Under the pieces are notes generated by a model. It was not told the DNA's origin. It ran no database searches and saw only the letters and a program-made list of their open reading frames with translations. The translations under genes and the position numbers were made by a program. DNA of 64,000 nucleotides from Marinobacter segnicrescens (lineage in GTDB: Bacteria > Pseudomonadota > Gammaproteobacteria > Pseudomonadales > Oleiphilaceae): positions 217,597-281,596 of the forward strand of contig NZ_FOHZ01000003.1 in NCBI RefSeq assembly GCF_900111555.1, read 5' to 3'. Positions 35,311 through 44,534 of the stretch are shown here, one piece after another (position 1 is the stretch's first letter; each line of letters opens with the position of its first letter).

Positions 35311-36126
35311 CTATACACGCCCCAGGGCAAAGCCCCGGGCCACGTGGTTGCGAACGAACCAGACCACCAGTACCCCGGGCAGGATGGTCAGCACCCCGGC
35401 CGCCGACAGCACCCCCCAGTCAATGCCGCTGGCGCCGATGGTGCGGGTCATGATGGCGGCGATGGGCTGCGCGTCCACAGACGTCAGCGTCCTGGCCAGT
35501 AGCAGCTCTACCCAGGAAAACATGAAGATAAAGAACGCGGTCACCCCGATACCGGAGCGGATCATGGGCATGAAGATCTTCACGAAGAACCGGGGGAAGC
35601 TGTAGCCGTCGATATAAGCCATCTCGTCATACTCCCGGGGCACCCCGGACATGAAGCCCTCCAGGATCCACACCGCCAGGGGTACATTGAACAGGCAGTG
35701 AGCCAGGGCCACGGCGATATGGGTATCAAACAGCCCGATGGAGGAATACAGCTGGAAGAAGGGCAACAGAAACACCGCCGGCGGCGCCATGCGGTTGCTC
35801 AACAGCCAGAAGAACAGGTGCTTGTCCCCCAGGAACCGGTACCGACTGAACGCATAGGCCGCCGGCAAGGCCACAGTCAGGGTGATCGTCATGTTCATCA
35901 ACACGTAGGTCATGGAGTTGATATAGCCGGAGTACCAGCTCGAATCGGTAAAGATCACCACGTAGTTGTCAAAGGTGAAATTCTGTGGCCAAAGGGTCAG
36001 TCCGCTGAGGATCTCCCGGTTGGTCTTGAACGACATGTTCAGCAACCAGTAGATGGGCGTCAGCAGCAGGATAATGAAGACCGTAATGCCCAGTCCCTTG
36101 CTGCGGGATCGTTCTCTTATCGCCAT
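35311..36126 (-). CDS. glpQ: Glycerol ABC transporter permease
   Basis: A 271-residue inner-membrane permease of the MalG/carbohydrate type, with six predicted spans. The EAA-like coupling loop is EYDEMAYIDGYSFPRFFVKI. It opens with a cytoplasmic basic stretch MAIRERSRSKG then a span. It is three bases after glpP, so the two permeases are made together. Not to be confused with glycerophosphodiester phosphodiesterase, also called GlpQ in enterics. Confidence 0.87.
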   Translation of the reverse strand: MAIRERSRSKGLGITVFIILLLTPIYWLLNMSFKTNREILSGLTLWPQNFTFDNYVVIFTDSSWYSGYINSMTYVLMNMTITLTVALPAAYAFSRYRFLGDKHLFFWLLSNRMAPPAVFLLPFFQLYSSIGLFDTHIAVALAHCLFNVPLAVWILEGFMSGVPREYDEMAYIDGYSFPRFFVKIFMPMIRSGIGVTAFFIFMFSWVELLLARTLTSVDAQPIAAIMTRTIGASGIDWGVLSAAGVLTILPGVLVVWFVRNHVARGFALGRV

Positions 36127-36129
36127 GGC

Positions 36130-36996
36130 CTAGCGCTCCTTGTCCATATGGGTGATGGCAGTAAAGAACAGCCACGACACCAGCAACACAATCAGGAAGT
36201 ACACCAGGGAGAAGGCCGCAGCCCGCCCAAGGTCGAACTGGCCAACCGCCATGGTAGTCAGGGTCTGGCTCAGGAAGGTGGTGGAACTTCCCGGCCCGCC
36301 TCCGGTGAGCACAAACGGCTCGGTATAGATCATGAAGCTGTCCATGAACCGCAGCAGCACGGCGATCACCAGCACGTTTTTCAGGCGGGGTAGCTGGATA
36401 TAGCGAAACACCGCCCAGCGTGAGGCGCGGTCAATCTCCGCCGCCTGGTAGAACGCCTCGGGGATGGCCCGCAGGCCGGAATAGCACAGCAGTGCCACCA
36501 GTGGCGTCCAGTGCCACACATCCATCAACAGCACCGTCAGCCAGGCGTCCACCGGGTCGCCGGTGTAGTTGTAGTTGAAGCCCAGCTGGTTGAGCCCCCA
36601 GCCGAACAGGCCGATATCACCCCGGGCGAAGATCTGCCAGATGGTGCCCACCACGTTCCAGGGAATCAGCAGCGGAATCGCCAGCAGGATCAAGCACAGG
36701 GACGCGCGAATGCCACCTTTTGGCATCATTAGCGCGATCCCGATTCCCAGCGGAATCTCGATAGCCAGGACCGCTGCAGAGAAACCGAATTGCCGCAATA
36801 GCGACGCCTGCAGGCGCTCGTCCCGCAATACATCCCGGAACCATTCGGTGCCCACGTAATAGGCGTTACCAGGACCGAAAATATCCTGCACTGAATAGTT
36901 CACCACGGTCATCAATGGCACCAGGGCGGAAAACGCCACCAGCAGCAGTACCGGCAGCACCAGCCACCAGGCACGGTTGTCCGGGACCTTTCTCAT
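36130..36996 (-). CDS. glpP: Glycerol ABC transporter permease
   Basis: A 288-residue inner-membrane permease of the MalF/UgpA type, six predicted spans. The EAA loop reads EAFYQAAEIDRASRWAVFRY. The start overlaps the glpT stop by four bases (ATGA). It forms the heterodimeric channel with GlpQ. A C-terminal basic end (HMDKER) is cytoplasmic. Confidence 0.87.
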   Translation of the reverse strand: MRKVPDNRAWWLVLPVLLLVAFSALVPLMTVVNYSVQDIFGPGNAYYVGTEWFRDVLRDERLQASLLRQFGFSAAVLAIEIPLGIGIALMMPKGGIRASLCLILLAIPLLIPWNVVGTIWQIFARGDIGLFGWGLNQLGFNYNYTGDPVDAWLTVLLMDVWHWTPLVALLCYSGLRAIPEAFYQAAEIDRASRWAVFRYIQLPRLKNVLVIAVLLRFMDSFMIYTEPFVLTGGGPGSSTTFLSQTLTTMAVGQFDLGRAAAFSLVYFLIVLLVSWLFFTAITHMDKER

Positions 36997-38090
36997 GGCG
37001 ATGCCTCCACCAGGAATTCGTCCACGTACAGCTTCAGCCAGCGTGCCGGAAAGTGAAGGTGCACCACCTGCTTCCGCTCAACCTGGATATCCTCCGAGAG
37101 CCGGACCTTGAGGCCCTGGCCTTCCAGTTGCGCGGTGAGGATCTGGTAGGTACCCAGGTCTTCCACATCCTCCACGATGGCCGGGCAGCTATCCGGGTTC
37201 GGCTCTGTCAGTTCGATAAATTCCGGCCTTATACCCAGGCGCAGATTGTCCGAGCCTGTTTCCGCGAGCCGCTTCATCACTCCTTCCGATAGTGGGAAGC
37301 GCGTGTTGCCGAACTGCACTCCGCCCGGGCAGCGGGTCACATCTATCAGGTTCATACCGGGGCTGCCGATGAAGAAGCCTACAAAGGTATGGTTGGGGTT
37401 CTCGAACAATTCCGTGGGTGTACCAAACTGCACGATGCGCCCCTCGTACATCACCGCGATCCGGTCAGCGAAGGTCGACGCTTCCAGCTGGTCGTGGGTT
37501 ACATAGATCATGGTGATATCGAACTGTTCATGGATCTGTTTGAGCTTGCGGCGAAGCTTCCATTTCAGCTGCGGGTCGATCACCGTCAGGGGTTCGTCAA
37601 ACAGGATCGCCGAGACGTCCTCCCGAACCAGCCCACGACCCATGGACACCTTCTGCTTTTCGTCTGCGGTCAGGTTACGGGCCTTGCGGTGCAGCAGGGG
37701 TTCCAGCTCAAGGACTTCCGCAATTTCGTTGACCCGCTCCCGGATTTTCGCCTTTGGTAACCCGCTGTTCCTGAGGGGAAAGGCCAGGTTGTCGAACACC
37801 GTCATGGAGTCGTACACCACCGGGAACTGGAACACCTGGGCAATGTTGCGCTCCCTGGGCGAGAGATGGTTGACCGGCTTGCCGTCGAACAGTACCTGTC
37901 CTTCCGAGGGCGCCAGCAGGCCCGAAATGATGTTGAGCATGGTGCTTTTGCCGCACCCGGAAGGACCCAGCAGCGCATAGGCCCCGCCCTTTTCCCATAC
38001 GTGGTCCAGCTGACGGATGGCGTAGTCTTCCGGCCCGGCTGGCTCCTTTTCATAGCTATGAGCCATGGCCGTCAGGGCGATCTCAGCCAT
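36993..38090 (-). CDS. glpT: Glycerol ABC transporter ATP-binding protein with degenerate signature
   Basis: A 365-residue MalK-type ATPase. Walker A is GPSGCGKST (residues 42-50), Walker B AILFDEP with D165-E166, and the switch His is H199 in YVTHDQ. The ABC signature is degenerate: NLTADEKQK replaces the usual LSGGQ around residues 139-147, and the D-loop is VID. A C-terminal TOBE-like domain follows. The start at 38090 is behind GGAGG and overlaps glpS by eight bases. With GlpS it should form one working composite ATP site (see findings). Confidence 0.88.
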   Translation of the reverse strand: MAEIALTAMAHSYEKEPAGPEDYAIRQLDHVWEKGGAYALLGPSGCGKSTMLNIISGLLAPSEGQVLFDGKPVNHLSPRERNIAQVFQFPVVYDSMTVFDNLAFPLRNSGLPKAKIRERVNEIAEVLELEPLLHRKARNLTADEKQKVSMGRGLVREDVSAILFDEPLTVIDPQLKWKLRRKLKQIHEQFDITMIYVTHDQLEASTFADRIAVMYEGRIVQFGTPTELFENPNHTFVGFFIGSPGMNLIDVTRCPGGVQFGNTRFPLSEGVMKRLAETGSDNLRLGIRPEFIELTEPNPDSCPAIVEDVEDLGTYQILTAQLEGQGLKVRLSEDIQVERKQVVHLHFPARWLKLYVDEFLVEASP

Positions 38091-39177
38091 GAACACCTCC
38101 GCTATCCGCCGGGGTATGCACCAGCGCCCGACGCTGGTCGAACACGAAAAGGCGGTTCATGGGCAGGTAGATTTTTACCTGCCCTCCTGGGTGACGTGTA
38201 TGCACTCCCAGCTCCTGGACCACCATGTCCAGCGCCCCGGCACCCACGTGGAGGAAGGTTTCCGAGCCACTGATTTCCGCCAGTTCCACTTCCATTTCCA
38301 ACGCTAGGTCATCCTCCCCCGCCGGAGATAAGCCCACATGACTGGGGCGAATGCCGAAAAGGTAGTCACCTTCTGCCAGATCACCCAGTTCACGGGTGAG
38401 GTCGTGGTGGATATTGGCGCCAAAGGTAACCGAGTTGCCGGTGACCTTACCCGGTAGCAGGTTCATGGGCGGTTCGCTGAACAGTTCCGCCGCCAGGGTG
38501 TTGACCGGTCGACGATAGACCTCCGCCACCGGTCCGGTCTGCACCACCCTGCCCTCATGCAGCAATGTTGTGGTGCCACCCAGTGCCAGGGCCTCGTTGG
38601 CTTCGGTGGTGGCATAGACCGCAATGCACTGGCGCTCACGGAACAACTGGCGAAGCTCCGAGCGCAGCTCCTCCCTCAACTTGTAATCCAGGTTAACCAG
38701 GGGTTCGTCGAAAAGGATGAGCGTTGCATCCTTGACCAGTGCCCGGGCCATGGCGGTCCGTTGCTGCTGCCCCCCGGAAAGCTCCAGCGGGTAACGGGAC
38801 AGCAGGTTATCGATGTGCAGCATGGCTGCCGTCTCTTTTACCCGACGATCCAGTTCCTGCTCCTTCATCTTTGCAAGGCGCAGGGGTGAGGCAATGTTTT
38901 CGTAGACGGTTAGGTTGGGATAATTGATGAACTGCTGATAGACCATCGAGACATTGCGCTTGCGCACGCCCTGACCGGTCACGTCCTCGCTATTATGGAG
39001 GATACGGCCGCTGTCGGGCTGGTCCAGTCCCGCCATCAGGCGCATGAGGGAAGTTTTCCCGGCCAGGGTACGACCCAGCAGCACATTGAACGATCCGGCC
39101 TCGAACGTCAGATCGGCATCACGGATGAAATCCACGCCATCAACGGCGCGGGAGACATTCTCCAGTTGCAGCGACAT
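38083..39177 (-). CDS. glpS: Glycerol ABC transporter ATP-binding protein lacking the switch His
   Basis: A 364-residue MalK-type ATPase, first gene of the operon. Walker A GRTLAGKT (residues 35-42), signature LSGGQQQR (133-140) and Walker B ILFDEP are canonical. The H-loop is YATTEANEA where MalK has YVTHDQVEA, so the switch His is Thr191. A C-terminal regulatory beta domain is present. The promoter region, shared with the divergent glpR, carries GlpR-like half-sites. Confidence 0.88.
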   Translation of the reverse strand: MSLQLENVSRAVDGVDFIRDADLTFEAGSFNVLLGRTLAGKTSLMRLMAGLDQPDSGRILHNSEDVTGQGVRKRNVSMVYQQFINYPNLTVYENIASPLRLAKMKEQELDRRVKETAAMLHIDNLLSRYPLELSGGQQQRTAMARALVKDATLILFDEPLVNLDYKLREELRSELRQLFRERQCIAVYATTEANEALALGGTTTLLHEGRVVQTGPVAEVYRRPVNTLAAELFSEPPMNLLPGKVTGNSVTFGANIHHDLTRELGDLAEGDYLFGIRPSHVGLSPAGEDDLALEMEVELAEISGSETFLHVGAGALDMVVQELGVHTRHPGGQVKIYLPMNRLFVFDQRRALVHTPADSGGVHG

Positions 39178-39265
39178 CCGGTTTCCTTCTTGTTTTTGTG
39201 CAGGCCGCTCGCAAGCACCCTGCTGTCCCTTTGAAACAACCTCCTATCGTTCTAGTACAGGCTCT

Positions 39266-39313
39266 GAATGTTCGCAAACAATCATGACCATTTTCGCAGT
39301 TTGTTAACGAAAA
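39266..39313. promoter_or_regulatory. Candidate GlpR operators between glpS and glpR
   Basis: GAATGTTCGCAAACAATCAT contains ATGTTCG, a half-site of the Escherichia coli GlpR operator. Just to the right, TTTTCG (39291-39296) and CGAAAA (39308-39313) form an inverted repeat with 11 bases between. They lie in the 248-base gap between the two divergent genes and could control both. Confidence 0.45.
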
Positions 39314-39425
39314 ACGCCTGACTCCCTGTCACGCCACACAACCTGCTGAAATACCACAAGCTGAACGATCCTGGTTTATACTGCAGCGGCAAAAGCCTTT
39401 TCGCTGACGAACATCGGGAGTCAAC

Positions 39426-40184
39426 ATGCCGCAAACCCGCCGCCAGGAGCAGATCCTGGAACTGATTCAGCAACAGGGGTTTGCCACCACGGAACAGCTG
39501 GTTGACCACTTCCAGGTGACTCCGCAAACCATCCGCCGGGACCTGAACGAACTGGCGAGGCAGAACCGGGTACGCCGGCACCACGGCGGCGCCGGAATCG
39601 ACTCAAGCACGGTGAACACCGCCTACCAGGCCCGCAAGATCATGGAACTGGACGCCAAGGAGCGCATCGCCTCAGCACTGGTGGACATGATTCCCGACAA
39701 CGCATCACTGTTCATCAATATCGGTACCACCACCGAGACCATCGCCCGGGCCCTGCTGGTAAAGAACAACCTGAGGGTGGTCACCAACAACCTGCACGTA
39801 GCGTCAATCCTCTCCGCCAGGGAAGACTTCACCATAATTATCGCCGGTGGCGAGGTACGTAACCGGGACGGTGGCATTGTGGGCGAGGCCACCCGCGACT
39901 TTATCAACCAGTTCCGCATGGACTTTGGCATCATCGGTATCAGCGGCATTCACAGTGACGGCTCGCTGCTCGATTTCGACTACCGGGAGGTCCGCGTCGC
40001 CCAGGCCATTATCAATAACTCCAGCCAGGTGTTACTGGCGGCAGACCACACCAAGTTCGGTCGCAATGCCATGGTCCGGCTGGGCAACATCGTGCAGGCC
40101 GACCATGTGTTCACCGACCAGGCACCGCCTGAGGAAATCTGCCACCTGCTTACCGAACACCAGGTCAGTCTGCACGTCGTCTGA
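39426..40184 (+). CDS. glpR: DeoR-family glycerol-3-phosphate regulon repressor
   Basis: A 252-residue DeoR-family repressor. The N-terminal winged helix has QEQILELIQQQGFATTEQLV and VTPQTIRRDLNELARQNRVR, the family fingerprint. The sensor domain has FINIGTTTETIARALL and DFGIIGISGIHSDGSLLDFD, which binds glycerol 3-phosphate in GlpR proteins. It is placed between the importer operon and glpD, and should repress both. Confidence 0.93.
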   Translation: MPQTRRQEQILELIQQQGFATTEQLVDHFQVTPQTIRRDLNELARQNRVRRHHGGAGIDSSTVNTAYQARKIMELDAKERIASALVDMIPDNASLFINIGTTTETIARALLVKNNLRVVTNNLHVASILSAREDFTIIIAGGEVRNRDGGIVGEATRDFINQFRMDFGIIGISGIHSDGSLLDFDYREVRVAQAIINNSSQVLLAADHTKFGRNAMVRLGNIVQADHVFTDQAPPEEICHLLTEHQVSLHVV

Positions 40185-40207
40185 GCTGGAGACACCATCA
40201 TAGGCAC

Positions 40208-40238
40208 TTTCGTTTATTTTCGATATTTTCCTTTACGA
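40208..40238 (+). promoter_or_regulatory. Candidate GlpR operator upstream of glpD
   Basis: Three TTTC(G) repeats start at 40208, 40217 and 40226, about one helical turn apart, and end in TTTACGAA. They share the TTTTCG word with the glpS-glpR region. They sit about 65-95 bases upstream of the glpD start. Confidence 0.4.
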
Positions 40239-40300
40239 ATATCCACGACTTTTCCATACTCCTTCCATCGGTGCACATCCAGGATTAAAGGAAGAACGTG

Positions 40301-41836
40301 ATGACCGGCAAACCGGAGAGTTATGACGTGGTCGTAGTGGGCGGCGGCGTGAATGGCACAGGGATCGCCATGGATGCCGCCGGCCGGGGCCTCAGGGTAC
40401 TGCTTTGTGAAATGAACGACCTGGCCTCAGCTACCTCCAGCCGCAGCAGCAAGCTGATTCATGGCGGCCTGCGTTACCTCGAACACTATGAATTCCGCCT
40501 TGTGCGCCAGGCCCTCGCCGAACGGGAAGCCCTGCTCGCAAATGCGCCCCACATCATGTGGCCGATGCGCTTTCGCCTGCCGCACCAGCCCCACCTGCGA
40601 CCGGCCTGGATGATCCGCGCCGGCCTGTTCCTGTATGACCACCTGGCAAAGCGTGAACTGCTGCCCGGTTCCCGGTCCATCACCTTTACCCCTGACGATC
40701 CACTGAAACCGGAGATCACCCGGGGGTTCGAATATTCCGACGGCTGGGTGGATGACGCCCGCCTGGTGGTGCTCACGGCCCGCAAGGCGGAACAGCTCGG
40801 TGCCCGCATTCAGACCAGGACCCGCTGCGTCCGGGCCGAACGGGGCAGTGATCACTGGCAGGTTACCCTGCTGGACACCCGAACCGGTGATTCCCGCGTG
40901 GTTCGTACCCGGGCATTGGTCAATGCGGCCGGCCCCTGGGTCAGCAGCCTGTTCGACAGCACCCTGGACCAGAAAGCCCCGCGCATGATTCGCATGGTCA
41001 AGGGCAGTCATATCGTGGTACCCCGACTCAACCGGGATGATGAGGCCTACATCCTGCAAAACGAAGACGAGCGGATTGTATTTGTCATCCCCTACGAAGA
41101 CCACTTCTCACTGGTGGGCACCACTGACGTGGACTACGAGGGCAACCCGTCGGAAGCCACGATTTCCGGCGAGGAAACCCGTTACCTGCTCGATATTGTT
41201 AACCACTATTTCCGCCACCAGCTGACGCCGGAGGATGTGGTCTGGTCCTACTCAGGGGTCCGACCACTGATGGATGATGAGGAAGAAAGTGCCCAGAAAG
41301 CCTCACGGGACTATTCCTTCGAAGTGGATGCACCTGGCGGAAAAACACCGCTGCTGTCGGTATTCGGGGGCAAGCTCACCACCTTTCGCAAGCTGGCCGA
41401 AGCAGCCACTGACCGGCTCTGCCAGTATTTCCCGGAAGCGCGGGGACACTGGACACGGGACGCCGTCCTGCCGGGCGGTGACTTCCAGAGTCAGCCTCGC
41501 TTGCAGGAAGCCCTGTGCCAACACTACCCCTGGCTACCCGGCCTGCTCGCCTCACGCCTGGTACGCAGCTATGGTACGGACAGTTACCTACTGCTGGGCG
41601 ACAGCGCCCGCCTGGATGATCTCGGGCGTCACTTCCTGGGCAACCTCTATGAGCGGGAAGTGGACTACCTGGTACGCCACGAATGGGCAGGCAACGCAGA
41701 CGATGTCCTGTGGCGGCGCACCAAGCAGGGCCTCTACGCCAGCGCAGAGCAGATCGGCGAACTGGAAAGTTGGCTGAAGACCCGCACGTCACAGGCACCC
41801 GAGAAGGCCTGCGCTTCCGGCCAGCAACCGGTCTGA
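40301..41836 (+). CDS. glpD: Aerobic glycerol-3-phosphate dehydrogenase
   Basis: A 511-residue membrane-associated flavoenzyme that oxidises glycerol 3-phosphate to DHAP and feeds electrons to quinone. The FAD-binding start is [20 protein letters not shown]. Other conserved parts are [20 protein letters not shown] and [19 protein letters not shown]. The ATG at 40301 is behind AAAGGAAG; a GTG directly before it is less likely. The gene completes the glycerol pathway together with an unlinked glycerol kinase. Confidence 0.96.
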   Translation: MTGKPESYDVVVVGGGVNGTGIAMDAAGRGLRVLLCEMNDLASATSSRSSKLIHGGLRYLEHYEFRLVRQALAEREALLANAPHIMWPMRFRLPHQPHLRPAWMIRAGLFLYDHLAKRELLPGSRSITFTPDDPLKPEITRGFEYSDGWVDDARLVVLTARKAEQLGARIQTRTRCVRAERGSDHWQVTLLDTRTGDSRVVRTRALVNAAGPWVSSLFDSTLDQKAPRMIRMVKGSHIVVPRLNRDDEAYILQNEDERIVFVIPYEDHFSLVGTTDVDYEGNPSEATISGEETRYLLDIVNHYFRHQLTPEDVVWSYSGVRPLMDDEEESAQKASRDYSFEVDAPGGKTPLLSVFGGKLTTFRKLAEAATDRLCQYFPEARGHWTRDAVLPGGDFQSQPRLQEALCQHYPWLPGLLASRLVRSYGTDSYLLLGDSARLDDLGRHFLGNLYEREVDYLVRHEWAGNADDVLWRRTKQGLYASAEQIGELESWLKTRTSQAPEKACASGQQPV

Positions 41837-41945
41837 ACCCGACCAAAGTGGCACCGGGATTTCCCCTATGCCGCTTGTATCCACTGGTCCGGGGCCTTAC
41901 TCTTTACGTACCCGCATACACCTTCGCAAAGAGACCCCGGTTGCC

Positions 41946-42980
41946 ATGAGCGACAACGCCAAACCCCGCGTAGTCAGCGGCTCGAAGTTCCGCAATGAAC
42001 ACGGATTCTCGGCCATCAAGGATGGCGTCAAGAAAACCGCCAGCGCGGAAACGCCTGTGCAGCGCAAACCCAAATGGCTCCGTGCCCGCATGCCCGGCGG
42101 TGAACGCTTCGAGGCGGTGCGTCAGAACGTCAACGAGCATCGCCTGAGCACCGTATGCCAGGAATCCCATTGCCCCAATATTGGTGAGTGCTGGAACAAC
42201 GGTACAGCGACTATCATGGTGATGGGCTCCGTATGCACCCGGGCCTGCAAGTTTTGTGCGGTGGACACCGGCAACCCCAAGGGCTGGCTGGACCACGACG
42301 AACCGGAAAACACGGCGAAGTCCGTTGAGCTCATGGGCTTGCGCTACATCGTGCTCACCTCAGTGGACCGGGACGACCTGGACGATGGTGGTGCCGCCCA
42401 CTACGCCGCCTGTGTTGCCGCCATCAAACAGCGCACCCCGGAAGTCGCCGTCGAAGCCCTGACCCCGGACTTCGATGCGGTCATGCCCCACGTGGAGAAA
42501 GTGGTGGATTCCGGACTGGATGTGTTCGCCCAGAATGTTGAAACCGTCAAACGCCTGACCCGTCGCGTCCGCGACCCACGTGCAGGCTATGAGAAAACCC
42601 TGAGCGTGCTCGCCCACGCCAAGCAGTACCGCCCGGACGTGCTCACCAAGACCAGCCTGATGCTGGGATTGGGTGAAACCGAGGAAGAAATCCTCTCAAC
42701 CATGGACGACCTGAGGGCCATCGGCGTGGACATTCTCACCCTCGGTCAGTATTTGCGCCCCACGCCCAACCACCTGCCGGTGGAACGTTATATCACCCCG
42801 GAGGAATTCAACCGGTATCGGGACATCGGGCTGGAAAAAGGCTTCATGGAAGTTCCCTCCGGCCCCATGGTTCGGTCCAGCTATCGTGCCGACCGGGTAT
42901 TCGAGAAGAACAACCTTGGCCTGGCCGTGCCGGCGGTACCGCGAGACACCAGCGCCATTCCAGTACGTCAGGTGGACTGA
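41946..42980 (+). CDS. lipA: Lipoyl synthase
   Basis: A 344-residue radical-SAM enzyme inserting two sulfurs into protein-bound octanoate. The radical-SAM cluster is in [13 protein letters not shown], and the auxiliary cluster Cys are in [17 protein letters not shown]. The N-terminal extension before [12 protein letters not shown] is about 40 residues and variable in the family. The start at 41946 ([10 protein letters not shown]) gives a usual length. lipB is not in the window, unlike the common lipB-lipA pairing. Confidence 0.96.
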   Translation: MSDNAKPRVVSGSKFRNEHGFSAIKDGVKKTASAETPVQRKPKWLRARMPGGERFEAVRQNVNEHRLSTVCQESHCPNIGECWNNGTATIMVMGSVCTRACKFCAVDTGNPKGWLDHDEPENTAKSVELMGLRYIVLTSVDRDDLDDGGAAHYAACVAAIKQRTPEVAVEALTPDFDAVMPHVEKVVDSGLDVFAQNVETVKRLTRRVRDPRAGYEKTLSVLAHAKQYRPDVLTKTSLMLGLGETEEEILSTMDDLRAIGVDILTLGQYLRPTPNHLPVERYITPEEFNRYRDIGLEKGFMEVPSGPMVRSSYRADRVFEKNNLGLAVPAVPRDTSAIPVRQVD

Positions 42981-42996
42981 CCCCTAAAAACATTGC

Positions 42997-43019
42997 GCCA
43001 GCGGCTTGCCGCCGCTGGC
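42997..43019. terminator. Hairpin downstream of lipA
   Basis: GCCAGCGGC and GCCGCTGGC are perfectly complementary with a TTGCC loop, 16 bases after the lipA stop. There is no T-run on the plus strand. The rest of the 228-base gap before the chemoreceptor gene shows no gene. Confidence 0.5.
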
Positions 43020-43208
43020 CGCACCCCGGCACCTGCTAACCTCAAGAAATGCCACCAGCCGCCGATACCTGTTTGTAAGACATTGTCAAAGGTCAGCCCC
43101 AACTGATCCGGAGCAAGCATCGCCCCCTGTTCCGGTGATATCTTCAGGAGCCGATTCGTAATCCGTCCACTGCCGCCACCGGTGGACCATGACAACAACA
43201 GGTTAACC

Positions 43209-44429
43209 ATGCTGACGCTGCTCAAGAATGCCCGCCTGAAGTACAAATTCTGGCTACTGAACATCATGGTCTTCGTGGTCATGTGTCTGCTGGTGCTCTA
43301 CGCCATCAGCGATGTCGCGAACCGGACTGACCAGCCGTTCATGACCGTGTTCGCCGACGCAGCGCCCGGATATGCCGGCATCGTAGCGTTACTGATGCTG
43401 CTGGAGATGGCCGGCTCCCAGTTACTGATTTCCTTTATCGAACGGCACGTCAACCGGCTCAAGAAAACCATGGTATCGGTTCAGCAGTCCGGCGATCTCA
43501 ACGAACGGGCCAGTGTTGACTCCAGCGATGAGATCGGTGAGATGGCCGAAGCCTTCAACGCCATGCAGCAACGCACCGGTGACGTGGTCCGCAACATGCT
43601 GGAGGCGATCCGCCGCCTGCACGAGGAAGTCCGTGAGCTGACCGCCGCCGCTGAGCAGCGCCGTGACGAGCTGACCCGGCAACAACAGGGTGCCGATCGT
43701 TCCGCCGAGACGGTAGAGGCCATGCTGCAGAGTTTCTCGGGCATTGCCGAACAGGCCGGTATGGCCAACACCCTGTCCCATGAAGCACACCGCGCCGCCC
43801 GCGAGGGGCACGACCGGGTCACCCGGACGGCGGATTCCATTGAGAAACTCTCACAAACCGTTGAAACCTCGGCCGGGGCAGTGCAGGCACTGGCTGGCAA
43901 CAGCCAGGAAATCCGCCAGGCGGTGACCGAGATCAGGGGGATTGCCGAGCAGACCAACCTGCTGTCACTCAACGCCGCCATCGAAGCTGCCCGTGCCGGT
44001 GAACAGGGCCGGGGCTTCGCCGTGGTTGCCGATGAGGTCCGCAAGCTGGCCCAGCGGGTGCAGGACTCCACCGACCAGATCCAGGGCACCCTGGACCGGC
44101 TCCTGGATGCCATGGCGGCCGCGGTTGACCAGATGACGGCCAGCTCGGACGATGCGCACCGCTGCGTCAGCGATGCCTCAGAGGGTCGCCAGGCGTTGCA
44201 GGACATCCAGGGCATGGTGGCCCGCATCGACGAGACCAACGAACAGATCGCCCGGGTGTCCGCCGAACAGACTGCCGGCACCGATGCCGTCCTTGCCGAC
44301 GTGCGGGGGATACGCGAAACCACTGAGGGCATGGTCCGAGAACTGGCCGCCAGCGCTGAAATGACCCGGCGCCTCAAGCAGCTTATTGACTCCCTGGAAG
44401 AAGCGTCCCGACAGGTACGCGCCAGTTAA
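43209..44429 (+). CDS. Methyl-accepting chemotaxis protein
   Basis: A 406-residue receptor with two close transmembrane spans ([20 protein letters not shown] and [18 protein letters not shown]) separated by only about 30 residues, so it has almost no periplasmic ligand domain. A HAMP-like stretch follows ([31 protein letters not shown]). The signalling tip is [20 protein letters not shown] with [20 protein letters not shown]. It may sense membrane or cytoplasmic state, such as energy, which is inference. The start at 43209 is weakly marked. No che genes are nearby. Confidence 0.9.
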   Translation: MLTLLKNARLKYKFWLLNIMVFVVMCLLVLYAISDVANRTDQPFMTVFADAAPGYAGIVALLMLLEMAGSQLLISFIERHVNRLKKTMVSVQQSGDLNERASVDSSDEIGEMAEAFNAMQQRTGDVVRNMLEAIRRLHEEVRELTAAAEQRRDELTRQQQGADRSAETVEAMLQSFSGIAEQAGMANTLSHEAHRAAREGHDRVTRTADSIEKLSQTVETSAGAVQALAGNSQEIRQAVTEIRGIAEQTNLLSLNAAIEAARAGEQGRGFAVVADEVRKLAQRVQDSTDQIQGTLDRLLDAMAAAVDQMTASSDDAHRCVSDASEGRQALQDIQGMVARIDETNEQIARVSAEQTAGTDAVLADVRGIRETTEGMVRELAASAEMTRRLKQLIDSLEEASRQVRAS

Positions 44430-44534
44430 AGCGGATGTTCCGGCACGGCGAGTCATTTAACGCTATTTTTCACAAAATTTTTCACAGTGTGGCAGACTTC
44501 GCAGTTCCTTCTGACCAGCGGAGTCTGTCACTCA

